A stretch of DNA of 64,000 nt from Syngnathus acus (GCF_901709675.1 NC_051098.1:312001-376000); one strand, 5' to 3'. Shown: positions 20,437 through 32,033, counted from the stretch's first letter. Numbers and translations are program-made. Notes: generated by a model from the letters alone, not told the origin.

Positions 20437-20565
20437 AGATGGAGAGGGGAAAGGCAATTGGCCTAGACGACATTCCAGTGACAGCATGGAACTATCAAGG
20501 AGAGATGGCAGGGGAGATTCTTAAAAAGCGAGAAGATTCCCGAAAGAAGTGGAAGATGAGAAAGA
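20437..20565 (+). pseudogene. Tiny RTE-type reverse transcriptase remnant
   Basis: The plus strand reads M-E-R-G-K-A-I-G-L-D-D-I-P-V-T-A-W-N-Y, close to the GKAxGPDDIPVExW block of RTE-clade reverse transcriptases. Only about 40 codons are recognisable. It may be a very short LINE insertion into the LTR element or a captured fragment. Confidence 0.45.
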
Positions 20566-20699
20566 AAATGTGAGAGAAAAATACATAAACAAATAACGAA
20601 ATACATACATACATCTATACATGCATATAGACAGACAGACATCGAACGATCGCCCATTCGGTCACTCAGTCATTTGGTCTCGGTCATTCTGTCACTCGG

Positions 20700-20731
20700 T
20701 CATTCAGTCAATCAGTCAATCAGTCAATCAG

Positions 20732-20789
<58 letters not shown>
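20700..20789 (+). repeat. (CAAT)n microsatellite
   Basis: AGTCAATC units pass into about 17 plain CAAT/ATCA tetramers. It lies in the interior of the LTR element, preceded by GGTCATTC/CACTCGGTCA imperfect repeats. Confidence 0.95.
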
Positions 20790-20914
20790 CCGCACTCACT
20801 CACAAGTGTTAATTAATTTGTAATAGTATTGCAAGCAGCTTAAACTCTATGGGAATATGTGAATGTCCATATCTGTTCTATCAAATTCTAATCCTTCTTT
20901 ACCTTTGTATAAGG

Positions 20915-21225
20915 CACAGGTGTCAAACTCAAGGCCCGGGGGCCAGATGCAGCCAGGCACATCATTTTATGTGGCCCGCGAAGACAAATTGTGCCTCATA
21001 TTCATGTGTCATTACTCGAATTCCAATTTGTCTTCACTTTTAATATTTTACTTTTAAATATTAGACCAGTTCTTACTTGTCTGATTTGAAAATGAGTTAC
21101 TTGTCAGTTTATTTTGTAGCTTTTATTGTATATAATATGAGGTGCTCATACATTTATTTGGGGTGACAGTCATAACAGCCCTCCAAAAGAAGCTATGCGG
21201 CCAAGGAAAAAATTTGACACCCCTG
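20915..21225. mobile_element. hAT MITE, 311 bp
   Basis: The ends are CACAGGTGTCAAACTCAAGG and its inverted counterpart AATTTGACACCCCTG. GTATAAGG is duplicated at 20907-20914 and 21226-21233 (8 bp). GGCCCGCGAAGAC and GGCCAGATG subterminal pieces are shared with the Charlie-type termini elsewhere in the window. Non-coding. Confidence 0.93.
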
Positions 21226-21789
21226 GTATAAGGGATAGCCTTTTCCAAGCATAGTCATCGTAATTTATTCAATCTGTTGTTTGACTAACATTTAATCATT
21301 GATTAATCACGTATCTTAATTCATGCTTTTCCTCCTTTGAAGCGACTATGTACTTCAAACCCAAACGCCACCATTTTATAGGGAAAAACTTTTGTTGAAT
21401 CTATTTGTTTTCGCCATAATACTCCTGCAGTCATCTTAAATTTGTTCAATTTATCAATCCCTTCCATTGTTTATCCTGCAAATGAATCACGTGAATAATG
21501 TGTTATTCAAACTTTAACGTTCATAAGTTATCCCCCTGTTCCAAATCCGTTTGGAGTCTGTATGTTATTGTTCCAATTTTTTACATTTAATACTCTCCCA
21601 CCTATTTGATCCTATCTTGTAAAGGTCCACAATTTATTATAAGCTATTTTAAAACTCTCCACACTTGTTACCAGGCTTTGGCTCCATTTCACGATGTTGT
21701 CTCCCATTCACTTCATTTCTGCCAAGCTGCTTCTTCTCCTCCGTCTCGCATGTTGAAGACTTAAAAACCATCAATTCTGAAAACACTTA

Positions 21790-22250
21790 AAATCTCACAA
21801 TTCCCCCCTTTGTTTTTTTTTTTTTTTTTAGTTTAGTTTTTCCCTCCCCCTTTCGACACATTCTAAAAATGTGGCATTATGGTTAAAAGTAAAAATAACA
21901 ATGTCCATGGTAACATACCCATCGCCAGCTGGACTTCGGTGTACCTCCAGATGCCATCCTGGCCTGGAATCACCAATTCTCAGTCCCTGAAACTCGACTG
22001 GCAGCATCTCACATGGCTGTATGAACAAAAGCCATCACCCTCCTGTAGCTGTGCATGTAGCTCTCCGGACAAAAAACATCCATAATACCAAAAAATAAAA
22101 TTCATAATGCTAAACAAAAAATAATCCACACACGGGCGCATGTCAAACGTATGAAATTGAAAACTGGAGCCTGCCGAGCCTGTCCTGAAAACGATCACAT
22201 TTACAAACTCATGAAAAGTAAGGGGTTAGTTGTTAATGCATGTTCACAGA
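21790..22250 (-). other. Conserved LTR-element interior block 1
   Basis: The minus strand aligns with 63480-63910: both have TTTTCAGGACA, then CAGT(C)-AATTTTCAGGGACT-like sequence, then GAATGTGTC followed by AAAGGGGGAGG (polypurine), then AATTGTGAGATT. Reading frames do not survive, although the order is kept. The polypurine run looks like a priming tract but lies ~1.6 kb from the LTR. Function unknown. Confidence 0.6.
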
Positions 22251-23429
22251 CATGACACAAAATTCTCCAAGACTGCAGTTGACAACCTGCAAAGTAAACA
22301 CGAGTTTAACAAATAAAGCACAATCTGCTCCCTGGGTTGCTGTTAGAGGCTGCAATACAATTAGGTAAAACATCAAAACAAAGCAAGTCATCACAAATTC
22401 CGTCACGTACATTTCGTCACACTGTCAGGTAAGTCCAGAGTTGTTGTCATACACTGTCTTGACTCAGAGTCTTGATTGTCAATGCTGGTATTGTCACGTC
22501 TGGTCATAATCTTGAATTGGGCCTTCTCCATTGAAGTATTTTGTTGTCAATGGTGCCCCAGAGTAATCCTAAACCCATATTCAGTTCAAAATTAACCCCG
22601 ATCAATCTTGCTTTTTCAAATCTGTAGTATTATTATATTTTTCAGGTGAGAGGAATGTTATCCTCTGCTGTGATCACATCACCCCAACCTTGAATCATGT
22701 TAATCATTCACAATACACCAACACCACAAGCACAGACTTGACATTCATACACCATTACAGACAAACTGTCCTCCCACAACACACACATAAAAACATACAA
22801 TATTAAATTGTAAAAGGAACCATCCCTACGCAAAATTTTCTCCTCAATTAAAATTTCCCTTTTTTATTTTAAATCCAAAATTAATATCTAATTGTCTGGT
22901 CTCCTGTCCTCTCATCGTTTGCCAATATGCAGAATGCTGGAACATGATTTAACTCCCCATTTAGTTTGCTCACATCTCACACTTAGACTATTTGACACTT
23001 TGTGTTGAGCTGTAACTTCAATATTTCCACCTTCCCATATTTCTTCCACTAAACAGTTCCATTTTGCTTTCAGTTTAAATTCATCCCTCCAAATAACTAC
23101 CTCTGGCAAAGAACCAAAAAATTATAGAGCACTCCCTTTTACTGTTACCTAGTTCCTTCATTCATCTCCTCACAAGCATTACTGACCCTCCTAAAAAATA
23201 ATGATACTAAAAATAATGTTTAAAAAACAATATACACAGCTTCTTCCTGCCACTTACACTATCACCTTGAAGATTATCGTTCTCATTTTTGTTGATGCCA
23301 ATTCTTAGAATAAAAAGAAATGCTTACTCTTGATAATGGAGTCACGCTAAATCACAAATTTTGAAACCTTCTTCCATGTTCCCCCTTTGTACCTATCAAA
23401 ACCAATTTGAAATATTTTTACTGTCATGA

Positions 23430-23570
23430 TCATCATTGTGGCCTTCACACTTATTGTTCCTGTACTTTAAATTGTCAATTTTTGTACATTTGAAGCCCTT
23501 TGAGACTTGCTTGTGGGCTATATACGTAAATAAACTTGACTTGCCTTGACTTTATTATTATTCAACTTCT
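23430..23570 (+). mobile_element. LINE-type 3-prime tail
   Basis: TTGAAGCCCTTTGAGACTTG ... GGGCTATATACGTAAATAAA followed by CTTGACTTGCCTTGACTTT. This is a common fish retroposon tail, here without any coding part, inserted in the LTR element interior. Confidence 0.6.
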
Positions 23571-24276
23571 TCTGCATTCTTCTACCTCTTTTTATGTATT
23601 TTTATTTTTTATTTTTATTTTATTATTATTTATTTTTTTAGCTTAACTACTTCTACAAATTCATCTGATTCACTCCATTCCACTTTTAACACATTCCAAA
23701 TATTCATGCCAAATATTCTAAATATTTACGGTTTTCGAGAAATTTACAAATTTTAAGCCAATATTTCACCATTCAGTCTTCATGGCACATCCAACATTTC
23801 TCATTTTCTTCCACATAATTCCTCCAATTCACCTTCTTTCACTTTCCAATTCACCTTCTTCCACTTTCTAGATTAAAATTTCACATTTTCACTTTCAACA
23901 TTGCGGTAAAATTTTGCAAAATTTCCTTTTTCCCTTATAATTTCTAATTCAATTATTATTATTTATTTATTTATTTTTTTATGTTTTTTTTTTTTTTTTT
24001 TTTCACTGACTCAACCCATTTCCATTTTTGAACTGTTCATCTTATGCCTACCGATTCCAAAACTTCCCACTTTTGAAAAATTTCAAATTTTCAACTTTAA
24101 AATTCACGCCCAATTTTACAGAATTCTTTCTATATTTTCATCCATTTTCTGACCACTTCAACACGTTCCAAATTTAAACACAATCTTGTAGCATTCCCCG
24201 AATTTTTATTCAGCCTCTACGCCTTCACACGCAATTTCTTCAGAAATGACAAATTCTAATTATTATTGTTAATCCT

Positions 24277-24324
24277 CCGTGACCCTCGTAAGGACGAGCG
24301 CACCAGTAATGGATGGATGGATGG
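24277..24324 (+). mobile_element. 48-bp retroposed LINE tail with 12-bp target duplication
   Basis: CCGTGACCCTCGTAAGGACG ... followed by three and a half GGAT units, flanked by ATTGTTAATCCT on both sides (24265-24276 and 24325-24336). The perfect duplication shows a real insertion event by target-primed reverse transcription that copied only the last few dozen bases of a LINE. Confidence 0.88.
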
Positions 24325-24869
24325 ATTGTTAATCCTAACCCCAAGTACCTATCATAAATTGCCATTTAAATCAATTGTCGCAAGGGTCATGTCACTGTAA
24401 TTGTTATTTAAAAACCCTACTGTATTCTTTTTTAATTAAGTAGTGCCCTGTATTACTATTTTGCTGACTATCCAGAATTCCAACTTTCTTATGGCCCCTC
24501 ACCCCTTCAAACTCAAATATGCATCCTATAAATCCGTCACAGTTGATGTGTAATTAAATTCTGTCGTTTTGATAAAGGTCAATTAAGTTTAGCAATTCAG
24601 CCTTCTGTTGCCCGAATTCAAATTTTCACCGGTCCAATTATAAAATGTCATTATTTCAATTAGATTCATCATGTCTTCGAAATGCTATGTTACATATAGA
24701 AATTTATGATTCAAATGATTTAATTTTTATCGATCAATGTACACTTTGCAAAGTTTCTGATCACGCTGTCGTATGATTTGTTATTATTAGTGCATCTTCA
24801 CTGTCCATATCGATGTATTTTGTTTTTTATCCCCGTTTCAATGTCAATAAGCAGCCTTATTATTCCCTC

Positions 24870-25290
24870 TTTTATCAAAACTCCTCAGTTATGTCCGCCC
24901 CAGCACCCAAACACACTTCCATCCCTTTTGTCCCTTACTCCACCAACTTTGTAATGGTTCAGCAGTCTTTAGCAATGTGTCCAGTTTGACTTCATGTGCC
25001 TCGTGCAAGTCTTTAGCAGCCTCTCCTCTTAGATTCTCATGATGATGACTCAGGGCTGGATTGTCCGCCATTCTCAAATGCGTCCATCTTGTCTTTGTTC
25101 TTTCAGTCCATTTTCTTTTTGGTCTGCAACTGTGTGTATTCCACCAACTGTATGGTTCTCGTCCTGTGAAGAGCTGTGCTTGCCCCCTTCAAGCATGATA
25201 ATAGTTCCCGTTGTTCTCCCAAAGGTCAAAGGTGTCTCATGACCAGGGACAGTCCTCTGTTGATTTTGAGACAGCCAGTGGAGCACGAGG
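24870..25290 (-). other. Conserved LTR-element interior block 2
   Basis: The minus strand aligns with 60050-60430: GACACCTTTGACCTTTGG, then CTTGAAGGGGGCAAGCAC, later AACTTGGTGGAG-like sequence and GGACATAACTGAGGAG. In the right-hand copy 68 codons are open (60217-60423), but no protein family is recognised. Conservation of order in a region without clear coding hints at a shared ancestral, perhaps once-coding, segment. Confidence 0.6.
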
Positions 25291-27300
25291 ACTCAGTTCA
25301 GGACTTGTGCCACACGCTAGGGCAGAACACACTGGGACACAAATTTCACAAAACTATCTTCGTGTTATCAGTCTTCCTGTGTAGTATTTGTTCCTTACAC
25401 CCCAAATCTTCCTATTAACATTTTGTCTCCTATCAGTTGCGCACACTCATCATCTTACTATCAAGCCGCCCTTATCAAATGCTTTTTTTTTTTTTTTTTT
25501 CCTGAGTAATCCATCCACGCGACCCATTAACACAGCTAAAATCCTCGTTCCAGTGTTTATCATCAAATAAAGTTCCGAAATCCTTTGTATTAAACTGTAA
25601 TGTAATTTAACAATCTACCAACATGGTTGTATATGCAGTGAATGTTATTGTTCAATCTATAGGTCATACAGCGCCTGTGTTCCAAATATGACATTATTGT
25701 TGTCAGCAGCGCTAAATGATAGTGCTTGAAAGTGAATGTCTTATCGCCCAATTTAAAACACATGCCACATTTGAGCTAATATTTATTCATTTATTTATTT
25801 GCCATCCTCATGTTAGCTGGCATGTGTCAGAATTAAAATGTAATTTTGCTTTTAATTTTAAGTCTTTCAAAATTGCTATATCCTTACTGCACCAAGATAA
25901 ACTGTTAAATATATCTTTAAAAACAAACAAAAACAATCTCTGCTCCTGCACAGACTCTTAAAAGTGGCACCCAAATGCCAGCTTACAACTCAAACCTCCT
26001 CCTTCACTCTCACATTTTTGATAAAACAGTCTACTTATCTAGACACTGTCATCACGTACTAAATAATGGTCCCTCAAAACATGTGACTAGAATTTGGACA
26101 ATTATTAACCCCCATCAATTGATCAATTATCTCCTCACTAAATTCCTAGCCTGTTAACCTATCTGCATAAAGAAAACATTTACAATGCAGGCGATAAGAG
26201 AATAACAAGGAACACCTGAACCCTAACCCATGAACACAAAGAAAACATAACAATAAACAAAATAAACCCAAGTGCTCCAAATGTTTCCTCATTAAAATTT
26301 TTGCCTTTTTGTGCAGAGCACCATTGATTTCTCATCATTGACCTAATTTTATCCTTAATTTAATCCCAATCACGAATGCCCCCTGCTTAATACTTTACTT
26401 GGTGTTCTTTTAATAAAAAGTGCCCCCTTGCAATGTCGTTTTTATTTGTTGTTTTTAACTCTAAGTGATTCAAATCTTTGATTTATTCTTACATGTAACC
26501 ACCTTGCATAGTCTAATGTCCTAATCGATCAATAATTCCTCCTAAATTTAACATCTGCAATCACAATTTATGTAATTTGATCCAATTCAATAATGCCTGT
26601 TCTCTCTTACTCTCACATTTTTTATGAGGGTTGGGCACTCTCCTTTTTGGACCAGTTTCTGCCCACAACCCTCAGATTATTCTATAATTTCTAATTTTTA
26701 CATTTAACAATGCAAATCTGATAAACCATTGTCTAGCACACCATCTTCGTGCAACATTTTAGCCCAATTCCATCATTTATAACAAACTGATACACAAAGA
26801 CAAACATAGATAACACACGGGCCCACAACATAGACATGACAATCTTCCCAGTTGATGACAAGGGGGGGGGGGGCAACCGAAGTGTGGAGAGCCTCGCCAC
26901 CACCACGTCGCACAATGCAACCCCCCACCTCTGTCCAAAATATGCATTTGTGCCCACCTGACCGTTTGGCCCAAACTTTAGAGCCGCACCCTTTTGAAAA
27001 CAAAAATGGTTACAGTTTAACCCCACCACACAATGGGATATAACCTTCATGCTAATTATATATACATTCTTTATCAAATTCTTTTTAAGCCATCTTTCTG
27101 ACTCCCACTCACATGCCAAATATAAATCAACAATTTTATACAAATCAACTTATTGTTCTTCATGAACCACAAATCATCACTTCCACCCCATGAACAGCAG
27201 CACCACAACTAATCACTCACTTCTCTAGCTGCGTCGCTGTCCCATCTGACAGCCAAGCCTGCTTTCCACACAATATCATCATAGACACACTTCAACAATT
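25291..27300 (-). other. LTR-element interior, unrecognised
   Basis: AT-rich sequence without recognisable genes. It includes T runs (25483-25500) and a 13-G run at 26863-26875. Minus-strand frames of up to 136 codons near 26733-27143 lack known motifs. Confidence 0.5.
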
Positions 27301-27304
27301 ATGT

Positions 27305-27550
27305 AGCGACCTGGTTAACCCAGTTACCCTTCGCCCTAGACAACAATATAAGTCTCTAAGGTCGCACTATTGAGGTCGCCAGGCATCCGTCCTGCTATAT
27401 CAGCGATGCCTTCTCCTTTTTTTTTTTTTTTTTTTTTTCACGAGTCCCGACTCGTATTGGTGGCCTGGCCGATCCAATCGACCCTGACCTTAGGCAACAG
27501 TACAAAGTCCCTAAGCGTCTACTATTGAGGCCACTCCGGTGCCCATATGC
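27305..27550 (-). repeat. Diverged tandem repeat in the LTR-element leader
   Basis: Two units, about 27305-27400 and 27455-27550, share CCC(T)-AGRCAACARTAHAARTCYCTAAG and ACTATTGAGG(C/T)C(G/A). They lie 350-600 bp inside the primer site, where packaging signals of retroelements often sit. Separated by a 20-T run. Confidence 0.65.
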
Positions 27551-27900
27551 TAGCCATTGGCATCCCACAAGTTCCACGGTGTGAGTTTCCTTCGCTGATC
27601 AGACGAAGTCCTCACCACCTTTCTCCTTTTCTTTTCCACAAAATGTCACTTTTTCACCAGTTCCCATACAAGCATAAATGTAGTATATACATACAACCAC
27701 AATTCCTGAACACAGAGCTAAAATTATTAATTTTTAATTTTAATTTTACTCCGCTTTCACTTCCACAACATTGCTGAACTGGGAGATTTTTATAAAAAAA
27801 AAGTTCCCCCTTACCTTTTGTGTTGATCGGACTGCAATATTGTTGAGCAAGAGCGGAGATGGAAGAATCCTTCCTGGAGCATGCACTTTCCCTTCTGAAG

Positions 27901-27922
27901 AAATCACGTCGGATGGTCACCA
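27901..27922 (-). promoter_or_regulatory. Primer-binding site, tRNA-Trp-like
   Basis: Two bases inside the right-hand LTR, the minus strand reads TGGTGACCATCCGACGTGAT. This matches the reverse complement of the 3-prime end of vertebrate tRNA-Trp (TGGTGACCCCGACGTGATTT, from memory) except for two or three bases. It sets the element orientation as minus. Confidence 0.75.
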
Positions 27923-27924
27923 TT

Positions 27925-29021
27925 TGTTGGATTTTGTCCACAATTTAGGGAGCGCTATCTGCGCCTCACGGCAAAAGCCATTGCCAATCACCTGTTATCC
28001 AATTCACTCACTGCGTGCTCGTTTAATTTCTTCAGATTTAGGAAAATGCAAAGACACTGAAGCAGAAATTAGACTTACACAGGTTGGTTGAGTTCAATCA
28101 TAATTCTTGTTAAGAAAGCTCTGTTTTCAGGAAAGTACAATACAGCGCTGGGCCCTTCAAGAGCAGAAAGTCTCCATTCAGGAAAGGCAACGTTCAAGGT
28201 TCTTTGGTCTGCTTATATTCAGTTGCTCATGCCGGTGTGGGGCGAGTTTGATGGGTGATGAGTCGTTGGGGTGGGGCGAGTTCGCAGTAGAGTTTGATTC
28301 CATGGGAGTGGGTGCTGGTATGGACGATTCGGTGTGTGTGTGGGGGCTGCCGTCTTCCATCCTGTCTTTCGGCCTTGGGGATCATCTTTGGCCGAGTCCT
28401 TGGCTGTCTCCTTCTGGCACCAGCTGGTTTTATCTCCAAGTGACCTTCCTGTAAACATTCTGCTCCATTACTACACTGTCGCACCTCATCCATTCGTCAT
28501 TCTTTCAATTTTGTCATTTTGTACGAAATTATGTGAGCTTTTGGCTGTGACATCATCAATTTATTAATGTTCCCTGACGATGCAAAGTTTGTTCTTTTGA
28601 TACTCCATGTCTTTGCTTACATCATTACATTCTTAGTTTAATCATGCTTCCGCACGTATCTCTTCTTTGTTAAGCAAAATATTTCCCTCTGTGCAGAGCG
28701 TTCAGTAGTAATCGAAAAGCTGGCGTCTCACATTTAGGCGACATATGACGTTTAGTCAAAACACAAGATATAATCAAGTACTGAACGGTCAAGACGACTC
28801 TGGCCGTGTCCATGATTTAGAGAACAAACATCAGGCATGCATTACACAGTTCCTTAAGGGTCATTAAGCTATTTAGGCAACATATCAAAAGACATTTATT
28901 TTGCAGTGCACAGAAATACATATTGAATCGTGAAGTTGTAGCAACCTCTGTTATTATCTTATATCAGCGTATCTGTTATTGTGGCTAGGCGGGTTTTGTG
29001 TCTTTTGACCCTATTCCTTCA
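27925..29021 (-). repeat. LTR (5-prime LTR in element sense)
   Basis: Same 1097-bp length and same ends as 19169-20265. The flanking GCAT at 29022-29025 repeats 19165-19168. After it, the hAT transposase resumes. Confidence 0.92.
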
Positions 29022-29025
29022 GCAT

Positions 29026-29281
29026 GTAAAACCAATGTGCTTGGTGTGTTTGCAACAAGTTTCGGTATTGAAGGAATATAATATTCAACGCCACTACGAG
29101 ACTCTTCACAGCAAAAAATATGACGGCTTGCAAGGACAACTGAGAAGAGATAAGATCAACGAATTGCAGGCGGGTCTGAGGAAACAGCAGTCAACTTTCA
29201 TCCAGAGCCAATAAGTCAGTGAAGCAGCTGTGAAATCCAGCTACCTGAATGCCAGCGAAATAGCATTAGCATCAAAGCCAT
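29026..29281 (+). pseudogene. hAT transposase, BED-finger segment
   Basis: The frame reads PMCLVCLQQVSVLKEYNIQR, then H-Y-E-T-L-H, giving the C-x2-C ... H-x3-5-H pattern of a BED zinc finger. It continues with KYDGLQGQLRRDKINELQAG and KQQSTFIQSQ, as in GTF2IRD2-like transposases. A TAA stops it at 29212, but homology continues (EAAVKSSYLNASEIALASKP) up to the L2 insertion at 29282. Confidence 0.82.
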
Positions 29282-29439
29282 AGGATATAATCAGGCGCCC
29301 CGGCTCCCCTTGGATCACCATCCCCGCTGGGAGGAAGCGAAGGCAGCGCAGAGAGAGGAGGCAAAAACGAGGCTGCAGGGCCGGCGCGCTAACCAGGCTA
29401 CGGAAGCGGCCGTTCAAACCACCGCTCCCTAGCCTGTTT

Positions 29440-30036
29440 CTTACCAACGCCAGGTCTCTTGCTAACAAGATGGATGAACTAAGGCTACAGATGTCTGCGA
29501 ACCAGACCGCGAAGGACTGCTGCATGGTGCTGATCACCGAACCCTGGCTTCATCCACTCATACCGGACTCTGCTATCGAGCTAGCAGGCTACACCACACA
29601 GCGTCATGACAGGACTGAGAACTCCGGCAAGAGCAAGGGGGGGGGGGGGGCTTTGTATGTACGTCAATAACAACTGGTGTACTAATATGGTGACTGTAGA
29701 CAGTCACTGCTGCCCGGACCTGGAGTATGTGACTATTAAATGCAGGCCCTTTTACCTTCCTCGTGAATTTACCGTAGTCATGACGACTGTTGTGTACATA
29801 CCTCCGGAGGCTAATGCTAAGCTAGCTATTGGACAGTATTAGCAGCCAGCTGAGCAGATATCCTGACGCAGTCCACATCATGGCAGGGGACTTTAATCAT
29901 GTAGATTTGAAAGCAGCACTCCCTAGTTTCCACCAGCATGTTAAATGTGCCACTAGATGAGTTAACACTCTGGACAAGGTCTACTCCAACATCAAGCTAG
30001 GCTACAGGGCAAAACAGCTACCTCACCTGGGCTAGT
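29440..30036 (+). pseudogene. L2 LINE endonuclease, broken
   Basis: Pieces in three frames: FLTNARSLANKMDELRLQ, then CCMVLITEPWLHPLIPDSAI (29520-29580), LPREFTVVMTTVVYIPPEAN, then MAGDFNHVDLK and DKVYSN. The catalytic-type TE(P)WL and GDFNH boxes are still visible. Frameshifts occur at the 13-G run (29638-29650) and near 29837, and there are stops near 29956 and 30033. The G-run frameshift could be a sequencing error. Confidence 0.8.
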
Positions 30037-30044
30037 CTGACCAC

Positions 30045-32033
30045 ATGTCACTGCTATTAATCCCGGCATATACCACCATCAGGAAATCAGCTCCTGTCAT
30101 CACTAAAACTGTTAAAACCTGGCCTGATGACGCCTCTCAGCAGTTGCAGGACTGCTTCGACAAGACTAACTGGGACATCTTCGAACACCGGGACTTGAAC
30201 GTGTTCACAGACAGTGTTCTGTGTTATATCAAGCACTGCACAGACACTGTCACAGTGGACAAACCTATACGGATATACCCCAACCAGAAGCCCTGGATGA
30301 CCCGGGAGGTCCTTCGGCTGCTGGAGGAGAGGGACACCGCCCTGTCCCTCAGGTCTGAGGACGGGGCTCTCTACAGCACAGCCAGAGCCAACTTGAGGAG
30401 AGGCATCAGAGAGGCCCAGCTTGCCTACAAGAAGAGGATTGAGGATCACCTGGACAGCAACAACAGCAAGCAGGTGTGGCAGGGAGTCCAGCATCTCACC
30501 AACTACAGAACCACCATCAGAGCTGCTGAAGGGGACGCCTCACTGGCAGAGGTCCTCAATACCTTCTTTGCCCGGTTCGAGTCTGAGCCGCCTGAAGCGG
30601 CCACATCACATCCCACAGTCCGCAGCAGCTTCACCCTCACAGTGAAGGAGCACGAGGTGAGGCGCACGCTGCGGACCATCAACTCGAGGAAGGCTGCGGG
30701 TCCTGACGGCGTCACTGGGCGTGTCCTGAAGGACTGCGCAGATCAGCTGGCTGGAGTCTTCACAAAGATTTTCAACCAGTCCCTTACCGAGTCCACCGTC
30801 CCATCCTGTTTAAAATCCTCCACTATAGTCCCCCTGCCCAAGAAACGCCACATTACCAGCCTTAATGACTACCGGCCAGTTGCACTCACCCCGGTGGTGA
30901 TGAAGTGCTTTGAAAAGCTGGTACGGGGTCACATCACAGCACTCCTGTTCAGAGGTTTTGACCCCCACCAGTTTGCCTACAGGGCGAATAGATCCACAGA
31001 GGACGCAGTAGCTACAGCCCTCCACGCTGCACTGTCCCACCTGGAGCAGCCGGGGAGCTATGTGCGGATGCTCTTCGTGGATTTTAGCTCTGCTTTTAAC
31101 ACCATCCTCCCCCACAGACTGGTGGACATACTGGGGGGCCTGGGACTTCCACATAATACTTGCAGGTGGATTAAGAGCTTCCTGACGGGTCGCAGCCAGA
31201 GGGTGAGAGTGGGCCGTCATACATCCACACCTCTCAGTCTTGGTACCGGCTCCCCACAGGGCTGCGTACTGAGCCCACTGCTTTACACGCTCTACACACA
31301 TACATGCACCCCGGCCCACCGCAGCAACACCATCGTGAAATTTGCGGATGACACAACCGTGGTGGGGCTCATCTCAAAGGGGGATGAGTCTGCCTACAGG
31401 GACGAAGTGGTGCAGCTATCGGAGTGGTGCGGAGAGAACAATCTGCTCCTAAACACGGCTAAAACCCAAGAACTGGTCATTGATTTTAGGAGGAAAAATA
31501 AAACGGACATTCCACCAGTTATCATCAACGGGGTCTGTGTGGAGAGGGTGTCCTCCTTCCGCGACCTGGGAGTCCACATCGAGGAGGACTTCACCTGGGG
31601 CGTGAACACCTCCGAGATGCTTAAAAAGGCCCAGCAGAGACTCTACTTCCTAAGGGTGCTGAGGAGGCACAGCATTACACAAAGACTGCTGGTGTCCTTC
31701 TATCGCTGCTCCATAGAAAGCACTTTAACGTACTGTATATGTGTTTGGTACTCCAGCTGCACTGCTGCTCAGAGGAAAAAGCTCCAAGGGGTCATCAACA
31801 CAGCACAGAAGATCATTGGCTGCCCTCTCCCCACACTGGAAGACCTACACAGAACCCGCTGTCTCAAAAAAACACAGAACATTCTGAAGGACACTTCCCA
31901 CCCTGGCCACTTCCTTTTCGAACTGTTGCCATCAGGCAGACGCTACAGATCAATTAGGTCAAGGACTAGCAGATTCGCCAACAGTTTTTACCCTACAGCG
32001 GTAGTCACAATGAATGCCGCTAAAAGAAAATGA
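30045..32033 (+). CDS. L2 LINE reverse transcriptase
   Basis: A 662-codon open frame that begins just after an in-frame TAG, so the ATG at 30045 is internal to the original polyprotein. Order: linker (residues 1-200), RT with RKAAGPDGVTGRVLKDC (~220), LNDYRPVALTPVVMKCFEKL (~275), VDFSSAFNTILPHRLVD (~345), GSPQGCVLSPLLYTLY (~405) and the FADD catalytic box at residues 433-436, then thumb and tail up to SGRRYRSIRSRTSRF. It would copy LINE RNA at nicked DNA. With its endonuclease broken it is unlikely to move by itself. Confidence 0.88.
   Translation: MSLLLIPAYTTIRKSAPVITKTVKTWPDDASQQLQDCFDKTNWDIFEHRDLNVFTDSVLCYIKHCTDTVTVDKPIRIYPNQKPWMTREVLRLLEERDTALSLRSEDGALYSTARANLRRGIREAQLAYKKRIEDHLDSNNSKQVWQGVQHLTNYRTTIRAAEGDASLAEVLNTFFARFESEPPEAATSHPTVRSSFTLTVKEHEVRRTLRTINSRKAAGPDGVTGRVLKDCADQLAGVFTKIFNQSLTESTVPSCLKSSTIVPLPKKRHITSLNDYRPVALTPVVMKCFEKLVRGHITALLFRGFDPHQFAYRANRSTEDAVATALHAALSHLEQPGSYVRMLFVDFSSAFNTILPHRLVDILGGLGLPHNTCRWIKSFLTGRSQRVRVGRHTSTPLSLGTGSPQGCVLSPLLYTLYTHTCTPAHRSNTIVKFADDTTVVGLISKGDESAYRDEVVQLSEWCGENNLLLNTAKTQELVIDFRRKNKTDIPPVIINGVCVERVSSFRDLGVHIEEDFTWGVNTSEMLKKAQQRLYFLRVLRRHSITQRLLVSFYRCSIESTLTYCICVWYSSCTAAQRKKLQGVINTAQKIIGCPLPTLEDLHRTRCLKKTQNILKDTSHPGHFLFELLPSGRRYRSIRSRTSRFANSFYPTAVVTMNAAKRK

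Larger units (their letters stand above)
19169..29021 (-). mobile_element. Non-autonomous LTR retrotransposon (LARD-like)
   Basis: Two direct repeats of 1097 bp (19169-20265 and 27925-29021) flank a 7.66-kb interior. GCAT is duplicated outside (19165-19168 and 29022-29025). A tRNA-Trp-like primer site next to the right LTR gives minus orientation. I see no gag, protease, RT, integrase or envelope frame; the longest interior frames are under 140 codons and not recognisable. Small retroposons and a MITE have landed inside. Part of the interior is conserved in the right end of the window (24.9-25.3 kb and 21.8-22.2 kb). Confidence 0.85.

Noticed and set aside
20700-20800. A CRISPR-like array, because of regular CAAT/GTCA spacing
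   Set aside because: Simple tetramer microsatellite in a vertebrate genome; no repeat-spacer structure.
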